A model generated the notes under the pieces. It made no database searches. It was not told the origin of the DNA and saw only the letters and a program-made list of their open reading frames with translations. Below, in pieces: positions 9,683 through 19,037 of a stretch of DNA of 64,000 bases (the stretch's first letter is position 1; every line of letters begins with the position of its first letter). The stretch is from UBA4742 sp037138595 (GTDB lineage Bacteria; Actinomycetota; Acidimicrobiia; Acidimicrobiales; Acidimicrobilacustridaceae): NCBI GenBank assembly GCA_037138595.1, contig JBAXIB010000005.1, positions 67,005-131,004 on the forward strand, in the 5' to 3' direction. The position numbers and the translations under genes were made by a program.

Positions 9683-10069
9683 GTGAATGCGCATCATGCG
9701 CTGCGCACGTGTCAGCATGTCAAGGTGGACGAACGATCACAGGTTCAAGACATCACCGTTGACCGTGAGCGATCGGTGACCGTCGTATTCGGCGATGACC
9801 TCTCCCACACCTTCGATTTGCTCGAAATGCGCCTCAATTGCCCATGTGCATCATGTCGCGGCGACCGCGACCGCGACCGCGACCCGTGGCCAAAACCAGG
9901 TAACCCTGAACCAATAGCCATTACCAATGCCGAACTTCACGGCGCATGGGGCCTAGGCATCGTTTGGAACGATGGCCACAGCACCGGCATCTATCCATGG
10001 GAAGCGCTCCGGCGCTGGGCCGATGAAGGTCGACCCGGCTTCACTCCCGATTCGGGACGCGGGATCTGA
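9683..10069 (+). CDS. DUF971 (gamma-butyrobetaine hydroxylase-like N-terminal domain) protein
   Basis: A small protein of 128 residues, or 114 if it starts at the GTG at 9725. It matches the DUF971 family: LLEMRLNCPCASCRG, then LHGAWGLGIVWNDGHSTGIYPWEALR. The CxxC pair suggests metal binding. Similar stand-alone domains occur near iron-sulfur assembly or acyl-CoA genes, but the function is not established. Four tandem copies of GCGACC (9861-9884) add an Arg-Asp run right after the CxxC. Its stop is two bases from the start of the acyl-CoA dehydrogenase, so the two are probably co-translated. Confidence 0.82.
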   Translation: MNAHHALRTCQHVKVDERSQVQDITVDRERSVTVVFGDDLSHTFDLLEMRLNCPCASCRGDRDRDRDPWPKPGNPEPIAITNAELHGAWGLGIVWNDGHSTGIYPWEALRRWADEGRPGFTPDSGRGI

Positions 10070-10071
10070 AA

Positions 10072-11178
10072 ATGGATTTCGAGTGGGCTCCATCGCTGCT
10101 CAAGCTCCAATCCGAAGCGATCGAGGTTGGTCGACAGGCCGTCGCCGGACGCGACATTCACGAAGACTCGTGGCTGATCGGCACGTCACGCGAGTTTTCG
10201 CTTGAACTTGCCGAGCGTGGCTGGCTCGGCATGACTTGGCCAATTGCGGAAGGCGGCGGCGGACGGAGCGCCCTTGAACGATTCGTGGTGTTCGAAGCGC
10301 TCATCGGAACCGGCGCACCATTAGCGACCTCATGGTTCGCCGATCGCCAAATTGGACCGACGCTGTTGCAGTTCGGTACCGCCGAACAACGTCGCCGGTT
10401 TCTTCCCGAAATAATTGCAGGTACGTCAGCCTGGTCGATCGGCATGAGTGAACCAGACGCAGGTAGCGATGTGGCCTCGATTCGCACCCGAGCCGAGCGC
10501 GCCGGCAACGGCTGGATCATCAACGGCACCAAGGTTTGGACCAGCGGCGCAGCCAGTGCCGATTGGTGCTATCTCATCGCCCGGACCGACCCCGAAGCCG
10601 CCCCCCATGCTGGCCTATCGGAATTCGTCGTTGACCTCCATAGTCCCGGCATTTCAATTTCCCCAATTACCGACATGACCGGCAATCAGCATTTTTGCGA
10701 AGTCGTCTATACCGATGTTCGAGTTCCCGCTGACAATCTCATCGGCCAACAAAATGGGAGCTTCGGGCAAGTCATGCGCCAAATGGAACATGAACGAGGC
10801 GGCATTGATCGCCTGGTTAGCAATCGAGCACTTTACGACGAGTTCCGTGACCTAGCCGATCGTGACAACCCAATCGTTCGCCAAGAGATTGCCCGTATCG
10901 AATCGAGCTACCGCATCGGGCGACTACTGGTGTTGCGTGAAGTGTTGGGGCAAGCGCCAAAAGGTTTTTCGGCCGCGACCAAAACTTTCTGTACTGAGTT
11001 TGAGCAGCGGGTCGCCGCATTCTGCGGTCAGGTCGCAGGAGCAGACGCGATGATCGCCAGCCGAGTTGCCCGCAACGTCTGTTACGCACCGGCTTACACA
11101 ATCATGGGCGGCACAACGCTGATTTTGCGCAACATCTTGGGTGAACGCATGCTCGGCCTGCCTCGAGAACCTCGATAG
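10072..11178 (+). CDS. Acyl-CoA dehydrogenase
   Basis: A 368-residue FAD enzyme of the acyl-CoA dehydrogenase fold. The family segments GMSEPDAGSD (FAD and substrate contact) and IINGTKVWTSGA are near residues 125-160. The C-terminal helical domain ends with TIMGGTTLILRNILGERMLGLPREP. It introduces a double bond into an acyl-CoA during beta-oxidation. The length and divergent helical domain resemble the short alpha/beta subunits of heteromeric steroid acyl-CoA dehydrogenases, but the pairing cannot be shown here. Confidence 0.88.
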   Translation: MDFEWAPSLLKLQSEAIEVGRQAVAGRDIHEDSWLIGTSREFSLELAERGWLGMTWPIAEGGGGRSALERFVVFEALIGTGAPLATSWFADRQIGPTLLQFGTAEQRRRFLPEIIAGTSAWSIGMSEPDAGSDVASIRTRAERAGNGWIINGTKVWTSGAASADWCYLIARTDPEAAPHAGLSEFVVDLHSPGISISPITDMTGNQHFCEVVYTDVRVPADNLIGQQNGSFGQVMRQMEHERGGIDRLVSNRALYDEFRDLADRDNPIVRQEIARIESSYRIGRLLVLREVLGQAPKGFSAATKTFCTEFEQRVAAFCGQVAGADAMIASRVARNVCYAPAYTIMGGTTLILRNILGERMLGLPREPR

Positions 11179-11283
11179 CGGCCAAGCACCCGCAAGGCTC
11201 GACGCGGGAACGGGCAGGAGCGTCGCCACCGCCTAGGCTCACCGGATAGCACTCATCAACGAGAGATTTCCTGGGGGATTCCG

Positions 11284-13578
11284 GTGGCTGTAACAGACCG
11301 TATCGACACCAATACAACCGTGCACCACCGCACCTGTCCCCTTTGTGAAGCGACGTGTGGACTCGAAATAACCATGAAGGGTGATCAAGTCGTTCGGGTT
11401 CGTGGCGACCGGTCAAATCCGTTCAGCAATGGTTTTATCTGTCCCAAGGGTTCAAGCATCGGAAAACTTCATAGCGACCCGGACAAGGTCCGCGTTCCGC
11501 TGATTCGACGCGGCGATGATCCCGCTACTGCAACGTGGGACGAGGTGTCATGGGATGAAGCGTTCGAGGAAATCGAGCGAGGCCTCATGCCAATCATCGA
11601 AAAACACGGACGCGATGCGATCGCGATTTATCGAGGGAATCCATCTGCCCACACGCTCGCCGGCGTGCTTTACAACCGAGTTTTGGCGAAGAGTCTTGGC
11701 AGTCGAAACTTGTATTCAGCATCGTCGGTAGACCAAATTCCCAAACACGTTTCTGGTGGTCTCATGTTCGGCGGCGCATTGATCTACCCCGTACCCGATC
11801 TTGACCGCACCGATTATTTGCTCATGCTTGGTGCAAATCCTTGGGAGTCAAACGGCTCGCTGTGCACCGCGCCGGATTTCCCCGGTCGGGTTAAAGCGAT
11901 TCAAGCACGCGGCGGCAAAGTCGTAGTCGTTGATCCACGCCGCAGTCGGACAGTCGAAGAAGCTGACGAACACGTCGCGATACGACCAGGCGCTGATGCA
12001 CACATGCTCGTTGCAATTATCAACACCTTATTTAGCGAGAACTTGGTTGACCCCAACAGTCTTGCCACCTATATCAATGGCACCGACGATGTGATGCACG
12101 CGTGTGAGCCATTCACCGCTGAACGCGTCGCGCCAATGTGCGGCATCGACGCCGAAGTCATTCGTCGCCTCGCCCGCGAACTTGCTGCGGCCCCAACCGC
12201 TGCGGTCTACGGCCGAATCGGGACTTGCACCGTTGAATTTGGCACCATCGCTTCGTGGGCCGTTGACGTGATTAACACGCTGACTGGAAATCTTGACAGC
12301 CCCGGTGGGGCGATGTTCCCACTTCCTGCCCACGAGCGGGCAAGCACCCCTGGTCCTGGACGAGGATTTGTCACCGGCCGACATCACAGCCGAGTCAAAG
12401 GTTTGCCTGAAGTAATCGGCGAGCTTCCCGTCGCGACGTTGGCAACCGAAATCGAGACCGAAGGCGAAGGTCAAGTGCGCGCGTTGATCACCGTCGCCGG
12501 AAATCCAGTCATGTCGACGCCGAATTCGGGACGTCTTGATGCGGCGATCGCATCGCTCGAGTATGTCGTCAGCGTGGATATCTATCTCAATGAAACCTCT
12601 CGCCATGCCAACGTCATCTTGCCGGCACCATCACCACTTGAGCGCAGCGAATATGCACTGGCCTTTTATGGAATGGCTGTTCATAACTTCGCCGATTGGT
12701 CGGGGCCGATCATCGAACCGGAAGGTCCGATGGAACATCAGGTGCTCTCGCGACTCGCTCTGCTTCTCAGCGGTCAAGGAGCCAACGCCGATACCGCTGT
12801 AATCGATCAGCTGATGATCACTGACATCTTGCAGCGTGCGATCGCCGGACCTGACTCACCAATCGCCGATCGGACAGTCGACGAACTGGCCGCCATGTTG
12901 GGTGGACACAGTGCAATCGACAATGTCGTCGACGCCATGATCCGAACTGGTGCCTATGGCGACTGGTTTGGTGCCGTCCCTGACGGCCTGTCCATCGCGA
13001 AGCTCGAAGCGAATCCGCACGGTATTGACCTTGGCCCTCTGCAACCTCGTTTGCCCGATGCGCTCAAGACAACTAGTGGTCAGGTGGAACTTGCACCTGC
13101 CGCCATCATCGGTGATCTTGACCGACTGGCTCAATCGCTCGCACGCCCCGAGAACGGCTCACTTGTATTGGTTGGCCGTCGCCACCTGCGCAGCAACAAC
13201 AGTTGGATGCATAACGTGAATGTGTTGGTGAAGGGCAAAGCGCGCTGCACGCTGCAAATTCATCCTGATGATGCGGCCGAATGTGGACTCACCGACGGTG
13301 GACAAGCGCAAATTGCTTCACGTGTTGGAAAAGTCATCGCACCGGTCGAGGTTACCGATGCCATCCGGGTCGGTGTGGTCAGCCTCCCTCACGGCTGGGG
13401 ACACGATATGGCTGGCACCCGCATGGGGGTAGCCGAGAGCCATGCCGGGGTGAACTCCAACATTCTTACCGACGAGGATCAGACCGACCCCTTGTCGGGT
13501 AACGCGGTCTTGAATGGCATCCCCGTGACGGTCACTGCAGTTTCGACCGCTGCTACCGGCGCCACGAGCAGTTTGTAA
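11284..13578 (+). CDS. Molybdopterin oxidoreductase (bis-MGD, formate dehydrogenase/nitrate reductase superfamily)
   Basis: A 764-residue protein with an N-terminal [4Fe-4S] site formed by C18, C21, C25 and C53 (CPLCEATCGL, then FICPKGSS). Bis-MGD-binding segments follow, including LMLGANPWESNGSL and VVVDPRRSRTVEEADEH. The C-terminal MopB-type domain has LVLVGRRHLRSNNSWMHN and SLPHGWGHD. At the usual place of the Mo-ligating Cys or Sec, the sequence reads VDQIPKHVSGG with no Cys. There is no Tat signal, so it is probably cytoplasmic. No partner electron-transfer subunit lies next to it. The substrate is unknown. Confidence 0.87.
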   Translation: MAVTDRIDTNTTVHHRTCPLCEATCGLEITMKGDQVVRVRGDRSNPFSNGFICPKGSSIGKLHSDPDKVRVPLIRRGDDPATATWDEVSWDEAFEEIERGLMPIIEKHGRDAIAIYRGNPSAHTLAGVLYNRVLAKSLGSRNLYSASSVDQIPKHVSGGLMFGGALIYPVPDLDRTDYLLMLGANPWESNGSLCTAPDFPGRVKAIQARGGKVVVVDPRRSRTVEEADEHVAIRPGADAHMLVAIINTLFSENLVDPNSLATYINGTDDVMHACEPFTAERVAPMCGIDAEVIRRLARELAAAPTAAVYGRIGTCTVEFGTIASWAVDVINTLTGNLDSPGGAMFPLPAHERASTPGPGRGFVTGRHHSRVKGLPEVIGELPVATLATEIETEGEGQVRALITVAGNPVMSTPNSGRLDAAIASLEYVVSVDIYLNETSRHANVILPAPSPLERSEYALAFYGMAVHNFADWSGPIIEPEGPMEHQVLSRLALLLSGQGANADTAVIDQLMITDILQRAIAGPDSPIADRTVDELAAMLGGHSAIDNVVDAMIRTGAYGDWFGAVPDGLSIAKLEANPHGIDLGPLQPRLPDALKTTSGQVELAPAAIIGDLDRLAQSLARPENGSLVLVGRRHLRSNNSWMHNVNVLVKGKARCTLQIHPDDAAECGLTDGGQAQIASRVGKVIAPVEVTDAIRVGVVSLPHGWGHDMAGTRMGVAESHAGVNSNILTDEDQTDPLSGNAVLNGIPVTVTAVSTAATGATSSL

Positions 13579-13618
13579 CGACGTTGGTGGCACCGCTCAT
13601 GGCGCCAGGAGTGAACTG

Positions 13619-14434
13619 TTGAGCGGCACGCTCGCCATCGTGCTCACCTATAACAGTCCGGCCGATCTCGAAAAGTGCGTGGCAGCTATCGGCGCACAAA
13701 CGTTGCCGCCGTCGGCGCTTCTCGTCGTCGATAACGCCAGTTCGCCCCCAGCTTCCGTGCCGAGCGTCGTTTCGGGTATACCAATTTTCCTGGTGCGAGA
13801 GGCCCAAAATGCTGGTCCCGCCGGGGGGCACGCTACCGGCCTGCAATGGTTCGCCCAAAGCGACCATGATTCGGCTTGGGTCCTTGATGACGACATGATT
13901 CCCGAACCCGATTGCCTTGCCGAATTGCACGAAGTGGTTTTCGCGGGCGATCAAGCACCTGGCAAGTGTCTTGCATTTCCCGCAATCGTTGAGACAGGAA
14001 ACGTTGATCCGGTTTGGTATCCATCCTGGTGTGGCGTGTTAATCCCCGCCGAAGCTGTTGCTACCGGCGGCGTCCCCCGATCGGATTTCTTTTGGTGGGC
14101 TGAAGACACCGAGTACCTCCAGTGGCGATTGCCCCGCAACGGGTTTCCTGGTCGCAACGTGCGAGCGGCCAAAATGTCGCACCTGCGCACGCGTGCCTCC
14201 GCAGGTCGACCTGCCTGGAAGGTGTATTACGAGACAAGGAACTCGGTCTACTACCGCCTGCACATCCAGGGAATCAATCGACGGTCGTGCACCCGCCTCG
14301 CTAAGACCGCCAGCCGCCTTTTGATGCAGATCTTGTTTCGTGAACCCGACAAGCTCAGCAAAATTCGACTTTTTGCTCGCGGTCTCGTTGACGGGGTGCG
14401 AGGTCGACTCGGCATCACCGTTCCAGTTCCCTGA
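13619..14434 (+). CDS. Family 2 glycosyltransferase
   Basis: A 271-residue GT-A fold enzyme. It starts with AIVLTYNSPADLEKCVAAI and has a nucleotide-sugar/metal DDD motif in AWVLDDDMIP. A WWAEDTEYLQWRL segment corresponds to the acceptor-site ED-x-E region seen in galactofuranosyl- and rhamnosyl-type transferases. The start is TTG with an AGGAG site seven bases upstream. It probably adds a sugar to a cell-wall or extracellular glycan at the inner membrane face. It has no glycan cluster around it. Confidence 0.85.
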   Translation: MSGTLAIVLTYNSPADLEKCVAAIGAQTLPPSALLVVDNASSPPASVPSVVSGIPIFLVREAQNAGPAGGHATGLQWFAQSDHDSAWVLDDDMIPEPDCLAELHEVVFAGDQAPGKCLAFPAIVETGNVDPVWYPSWCGVLIPAEAVATGGVPRSDFFWWAEDTEYLQWRLPRNGFPGRNVRAAKMSHLRTRASAGRPAWKVYYETRNSVYYRLHIQGINRRSCTRLAKTASRLLMQILFREPDKLSKIRLFARGLVDGVRGRLGITVPVP

Positions 14435-14456
14435 TAGCTCGATCAGTTACCTGCGC

Positions 14457-14999
14457 TTACGGCACCCGTGTCGATGTCGATGTCACCGAGGTTTCCGCTG
14501 GGGTGAGGTCGATGCCACACGCTTCTTGGGTGTATTCGGTCATTTGATCAATTGCGTCTTCGCTTCGAGTCTGCGCTTGCTGCAATATCACCAGCAAGCG
14601 TGCATAGGAATCCGGATCGGACTTATCAGCGGCACGAAGAGCAGCAAGCGCATCGTCGGCCGAGAGGCGAATTTCGTGAACGTCATCGCCGACATTGCTC
14701 GGCGCCACATGCTCGAGCACGCGCAGTTCGGTGACCAACTGTGCAGCCTGGTCACTACTGTCGGTCGCGTCGACGCCGAGCGACGCGAAGTTGGTCCGCT
14801 TGATGACGGCGACTTGCTGGCAATAGTGGCCGACGTCGCCGGCCCTACCTCCGAGGTCAGTCTTTTCGGCCAGCAACGACAACACCACAGCCAGCGCGAC
14901 GCCGCCAGCGACCATGGCTAGCCAAAACAGCGGACGCTCGAACACCGACTTGGGGCTACTGGGTTCTGGTTGTTCCGTCTCCTCGCCCGAACCCTCCAT
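14457..14999 (-). CDS. Single-pass membrane protein of unknown function
   Basis: About 180 residues starting at MEGSGEETEQ; the frame is open further upstream, to 15047. An acidic N terminus is followed by one membrane helix (FWLAMVAGGVALAVVLSLL). An extracellular, mostly helical domain comes next, with two cysteines (in GHYCQQV and EACGIDL) that could pair. The C terminus is Thr/Ser-rich. I do not recognise the family. Confidence 0.65.
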   Translation of the reverse strand: MEGSGEETEQPEPSSPKSVFERPLFWLAMVAGGVALAVVLSLLAEKTDLGGRAGDVGHYCQQVAVIKRTNFASLGVDATDSSDQAAQLVTELRVLEHVAPSNVGDDVHEIRLSADDALAALRAADKSDPDSYARLLVILQQAQTRSEDAIDQMTEYTQEACGIDLTPAETSVTSTSTRVP

Positions 15000-15292
15000 C
15001 ACGCGAACGTAGGTGTTGACCTGCCATTGGTCAAACATTCGAGCCAAGAGTTGCCACGTTCACACCAGGTGGAGTGCGTGGCGCCGTCGTTACCTCTAAG
15101 AACTTCCCATCCAAGTCGAAGTGATCGAGTTTTCATGAACGCAACGACAGTTCTCAACCAGTGCAGCCGACCAGCACCTGACCTCGAACAATAGACATGA
15201 TTACTGCCAATTCACTAGTGTCCCCGCAGCGATCCCGCCTGAAATCCAGCTGGCCAACGATCGCTTTGCCAGCACCCAGAAAGGGTCACCTG

Positions 15293-16072
15293 ATGAGCAG
15301 CCGCAGCGAAATCATCGAAAATCTGCGCACGGTTTTCACGTCCTTCGGCGATGTCGCCGCAAGTCTTACTCCCGCTCAATGGGAGACACAATCGCTGTGT
15401 CCCGCGTGGGACGCACGCGGCGTCGTGTTGCACATTACGACGGTCGAATCTGCCCTCCTTGGTTGGCGACCCGGCGACGACAATCCGTTCGGGCGCATAC
15501 CGGCGATCACCGAAACCCTCAACGACCTTGACCAGGCCGAACTCGTGGCGAGCTATCGGTCCGTTACCGCTCAACGTATTGATGAGCTCAACACGATGAC
15601 CGATGACGAATTTGATGCTCCGTCGGTAACCCCAGTTGGCCCGGGCACCTACGGGCGTTTTATGGCGATACGCGAATTCGATCTTTGGGTCCACGAACGC
15701 GATATTCGTGTTCCGCTCGGCCTACCTGGTGACGACGGCGGGCCAGCGGCCGAAATGGCACTCGATGAGGTTCATGGCTCGCTTGGCTACATCGTTGGCA
15801 AAAAAATTGGCCTTGAAGATGGCAAAGGCATTGCGATTGAACTCAACGGACCTGTGCATCGTCGGCTGATGGCCAAAGTCGACGGCCGCGCTGCCCGAGT
15901 CGACGAACTACCCGCTCCAGATGTCACCATCTCAATGGATTCACTGACATTCATGCTGTTGGCGTGTGGCCGCATCGACCCCGAAAATGCCATTGCCGAC
16001 GGACTGGTTGCGGTGAGTGGCGACACCGATCTCGGTGACCACGCGGCGCGAAATCTCGCATTCACAATGTAA
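15293..16072 (+). CDS. Maleylpyruvate isomerase family mycothiol-dependent protein
   Basis: A 259-residue protein of the TIGR03083 type with a DinB-like four-helix domain. The N-terminal segment LTPAQWETQSLCPAWDARGVVLHI contains the family PxW pattern and a metal-ligand histidine. The EFDLWVHERDIR segment carries the second histidine region. A C-terminal SCP2-like domain follows. Known relatives use mycothiol as cofactor or substrate. The ATG at 15293 has an AAAGGG site and fits the family start better than the upstream ATG at 15197. Confidence 0.8.
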   Translation: MSSRSEIIENLRTVFTSFGDVAASLTPAQWETQSLCPAWDARGVVLHITTVESALLGWRPGDDNPFGRIPAITETLNDLDQAELVASYRSVTAQRIDELNTMTDDEFDAPSVTPVGPGTYGRFMAIREFDLWVHERDIRVPLGLPGDDGGPAAEMALDEVHGSLGYIVGKKIGLEDGKGIAIELNGPVHRRLMAKVDGRAARVDELPAPDVTISMDSLTFMLLACGRIDPENAIADGLVAVSGDTDLGDHAARNLAFTM

Positions 16073-16111
16073 ACCGCATCCTGTGAGCTCGAACCGCTAG
16101 CGTCGGGTGCC

Positions 16112-18025
16112 TTGACTGAGGATGCTTCTGCTCCCAAACCTGCTAGCCCCGAGACCATCGCGATAAACCATAACGCTGCGGCAAAGTTCGATTTCGCCGA
16201 GACAGCTGACTTCGATCGCGCCAAGCAAGGGATGATTTCCCAAATCGAACCGCCGGTCATTACTGGCGCGGCCGGCAACATCGTTTGGGACCTCAGTCGA
16301 TTCGACTTCATCGTTGGTGATGCACCACCGTCAGTTCATCCGAGCTTGTGGCGCCAAGCGCAGCTCAACAATGTTCATGGTTTGTTCGAGGTTGTACCCG
16401 GCATCTACCAAGTGCGTGGCTATGACATTTCGAACATCTCGTTCATCCGATCAGATTCTGGTTGGATCGTGATCGATCCGCTTACGGTCGCCGAGACGGC
16501 GAAGGCGGCTCGAGACCTTATCGATGACGAGTTCGGACCGCTTCCGATCGTGGCAGTGATATTCACCCACAGCCACGGCGACCACTATGGCGGGATTCGC
16601 GGCATAGTTACCGACGAAGAACTCGCTTCCGAGAAGGTGCGCATTATCGCCCCCGAAGGTTTTCTCGAAGCCGCGATTAGCGAGAATGTCACGGCCGGTC
16701 CGGCGATGAATCGACGAGCGATGTACATGTATGGGCTGCTCTTGCCCGCGGGTCCGCACGGTCACATCGACGCCGGCTTGGGCAAGACCGTCCCGATGGG
16801 AACGCGCGGCTTAGTCGCGCCCACCGAATCGATCACCGAGACTGGTGCCGAACTCACTATTGATGGTGTGGTGATTGAATTCCAGTTGACTCCGGGGACA
16901 GAAGCTCCAGCTGAGATGAACTTCTATTTCCCGAGCTACCGCGCCGTTTGTATGGCCGAGAACTGCACCGCAACGCTTCACAATGTGTATACGCCTCGCG
17001 GCGCCGTGATTCGCGACTCGTTGGCCTGGAGCAAATATATCGACGACGCGCTCGACCTCTTCGCACATCGAAGTGACGTAGCGTTCGCCAGCCACCATTG
17101 GCCCCGCTGGGGAGACGCTGATGTCACGTCGTTTCTCAGCGGTCAGCGTGACATCTATCGCTACCTGCATGATGAGACAATGCGGCTCGCGAATCATGGC
17201 TATACCTCGCTAGAGATCGCCGAGATGGTCACCTTGCCCGCAGCGATTGCCGACGAGTGGTTCAATCGCGATTACTACGGGACCGTTAGCCACAATGTGA
17301 AGGCGGTCTACCAGCGCTATCTCGGATGGTTCGATGCAAACCCCGCGCATCTCCATGAGCTTCCACCCGTTGAGTCGTCGGTCCGGTTCGTCGACTACAT
17401 GGGTGGCGCTGATGCGGTCATCGAACGGGCCCTCGTTGACTTCGCGGCCGGCGAGTATCGATGGGTCGCTCAGGTGATGAACCACGTCGTGTTCGCCGAT
17501 CCAACCAATGTCACCGCCCGCCAACTGCAGGCTGATGCACTTGAACAACTCGGCTACCAAGCCGAGTCAGGCCCGTGGCGCGCGTTTTACCTCACTGGCG
17601 CCCAGGAGCTTCGAAACGGCACACCGCATCTACCGGGAATTCGCGGCGCGGTCAGCCTTGATGTCATGGCAGCGATGACCCCGTCGATGGTGCTCGATAA
17701 TTGTGCCGTCAAACTCAATGGCCCTCGAGCCGCCAACCGCAGTCTTGCCTTCGATCTCTCATTCTCCGATCGAGGCGAGACCTACCAAGTCTTTGTCGTC
17801 AGCGGCACGTTGCGCCATCGGACCGCGACCGGACAGGCCCCTGCAGCTGACACATCAGTGAGCTGCACAGTTCAGACGTTCATCGCGTTGACCAGCGAGT
17901 TGATGACCGTCGAGGATGCAGTCGCGACACAAACATTACGCGTGACCGGAAGCGCGGAACCGCTCAAGCATTTCGTTTCGCTCCTCGATCAGTTCGACGT
18001 GTTTTTTCCGATCATCGAACCTTGA
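16112..18025 (+). CDS. Alkyl/aryl sulfatase of the SdsA1/BDS1 metallo-beta-lactamase type
   Basis: A 637-residue protein with the zinc-binding motif THSHGDHYGG (H153, H155, D157, H158). The dimerisation domain and a C-terminal SCP2-like domain (about 520-637), characteristic of SdsA1, follow. Relatives hydrolyse primary or secondary alkyl sulfates such as SDS, releasing sulfate. No clear signal peptide is present, unlike some secreted homologues. The start is TTG at 16112. It stands alone, converging on a lipoprotein gene. Confidence 0.9.
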   Translation: MTEDASAPKPASPETIAINHNAAAKFDFAETADFDRAKQGMISQIEPPVITGAAGNIVWDLSRFDFIVGDAPPSVHPSLWRQAQLNNVHGLFEVVPGIYQVRGYDISNISFIRSDSGWIVIDPLTVAETAKAARDLIDDEFGPLPIVAVIFTHSHGDHYGGIRGIVTDEELASEKVRIIAPEGFLEAAISENVTAGPAMNRRAMYMYGLLLPAGPHGHIDAGLGKTVPMGTRGLVAPTESITETGAELTIDGVVIEFQLTPGTEAPAEMNFYFPSYRAVCMAENCTATLHNVYTPRGAVIRDSLAWSKYIDDALDLFAHRSDVAFASHHWPRWGDADVTSFLSGQRDIYRYLHDETMRLANHGYTSLEIAEMVTLPAAIADEWFNRDYYGTVSHNVKAVYQRYLGWFDANPAHLHELPPVESSVRFVDYMGGADAVIERALVDFAAGEYRWVAQVMNHVVFADPTNVTARQLQADALEQLGYQAESGPWRAFYLTGAQELRNGTPHLPGIRGAVSLDVMAAMTPSMVLDNCAVKLNGPRAANRSLAFDLSFSDRGETYQVFVVSGTLRHRTATGQAPAADTSVSCTVQTFIALTSELMTVEDAVATQTLRVTGSAEPLKHFVSLLDQFDVFFPIIEP

Positions 18026-18069
18026 CCTGCCACTTCGCACACGAGATGTCGTTCGCAGACCGAACCCCG

Positions 18070-18849
18070 CTAGATATCTGAGCGTTGCGAATAGCTGTTG
18101 CCAAGCTCATCTTGAATAACTCTGGCTTTCGCCGCTCGCGTATCAATCGACAATGGCGCCTCAAGGACACGGCTTCGATACGACCAACCAGCCGGAAGCG
18201 CCAAGCGCGAACCCAGTCCCGCTAAGTCGCTCTCCGAAAGTGCCGGTACCTGTTGTTGACTCCATGATTGCATCACGTAAGTCACGCCGGCTGGGTCGAT
18301 CAATTCATAGACCGTTCGCCCCGCGTCAAACGTGAAGTAGGCCGAGCGGTCGACCTCGTGAATCGAGTACGGCTTACTGGCATCAGCAAGCGACGAAATT
18401 GCAACCGAAGCTTGTCGATACATTTCGATGCCGCCAAAATCTATTTTGGTCAATCCGGTGGACCCACCCGCTTTTTCAACGCTGTCCATCAACCAGTAAC
18501 GCGGTCCATTGAGCACCGCGAGATTCACGCCAGACTCGGCAGCGATCGCTTTCGTATCCAGCTTCGTCCACAGTTGCTCTGGACAATCGTTGAGCGGGAA
18601 GCTGTTGTACACCTCAACCCCAGCATGACCATCCGCGAGCTGAATTTCGAGGACCTCGCAATAGCGTTCGGACCACATCGAGTCCTTTTGCGCGGAACTG
18701 GCCGTTGCCGACGAGGCGGCCTGGGATGACTCAGAAACCGATTTCGATCCACATGCACCCAAAACCAACATCAGTGCCACCATGGTCGGTGCCACCTTTT
18801 GTAGGCGAAAAAATCGGTGGCCTCGCGGCGTGGTCGGTGGCAATTCCAC
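18070..18849 (-). CDS. Putative lipoprotein of unknown function
   Basis: A 259-residue protein with a signal sequence and lipobox (ALMLVLGACGS), so it is probably a membrane-anchored extracytoplasmic lipoprotein. The mature part starts with a Ser/Ala-rich linker. A mixed alpha/beta domain of about 200 residues follows, with two further cysteines (RYCEVLE and LNDCPEQ) placed for a disulfide. No family recognised. Confidence 0.72.
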   Translation of the reverse strand: MELPPTTPRGHRFFRLQKVAPTMVALMLVLGACGSKSVSESSQAASSATASSAQKDSMWSERYCEVLEIQLADGHAGVEVYNSFPLNDCPEQLWTKLDTKAIAAESGVNLAVLNGPRYWLMDSVEKAGGSTGLTKIDFGGIEMYRQASVAISSLADASKPYSIHEVDRSAYFTFDAGRTVYELIDPAGVTYVMQSWSQQQVPALSESDLAGLGSRLALPAGWSYRSRVLEAPLSIDTRAAKARVIQDELGNSYSQRSDI

Positions 18850-19037
18850 GGTGATTCTCCAAAGCGGGTGGTGACGACCGGCGTGATGCGGTCGCCTGCG
18901 AGCCGCTCAACTTAGGGATCGGCAACATTTCGATCAATTTTCCCGACGCATGCGGCCCGGGCCTGGGTATCATGACCGACTGACGTCGACCAAACTCGTC
19001 AGGCAGTTTCACGATCCTCTCCCCCCTAGGAACGAAA

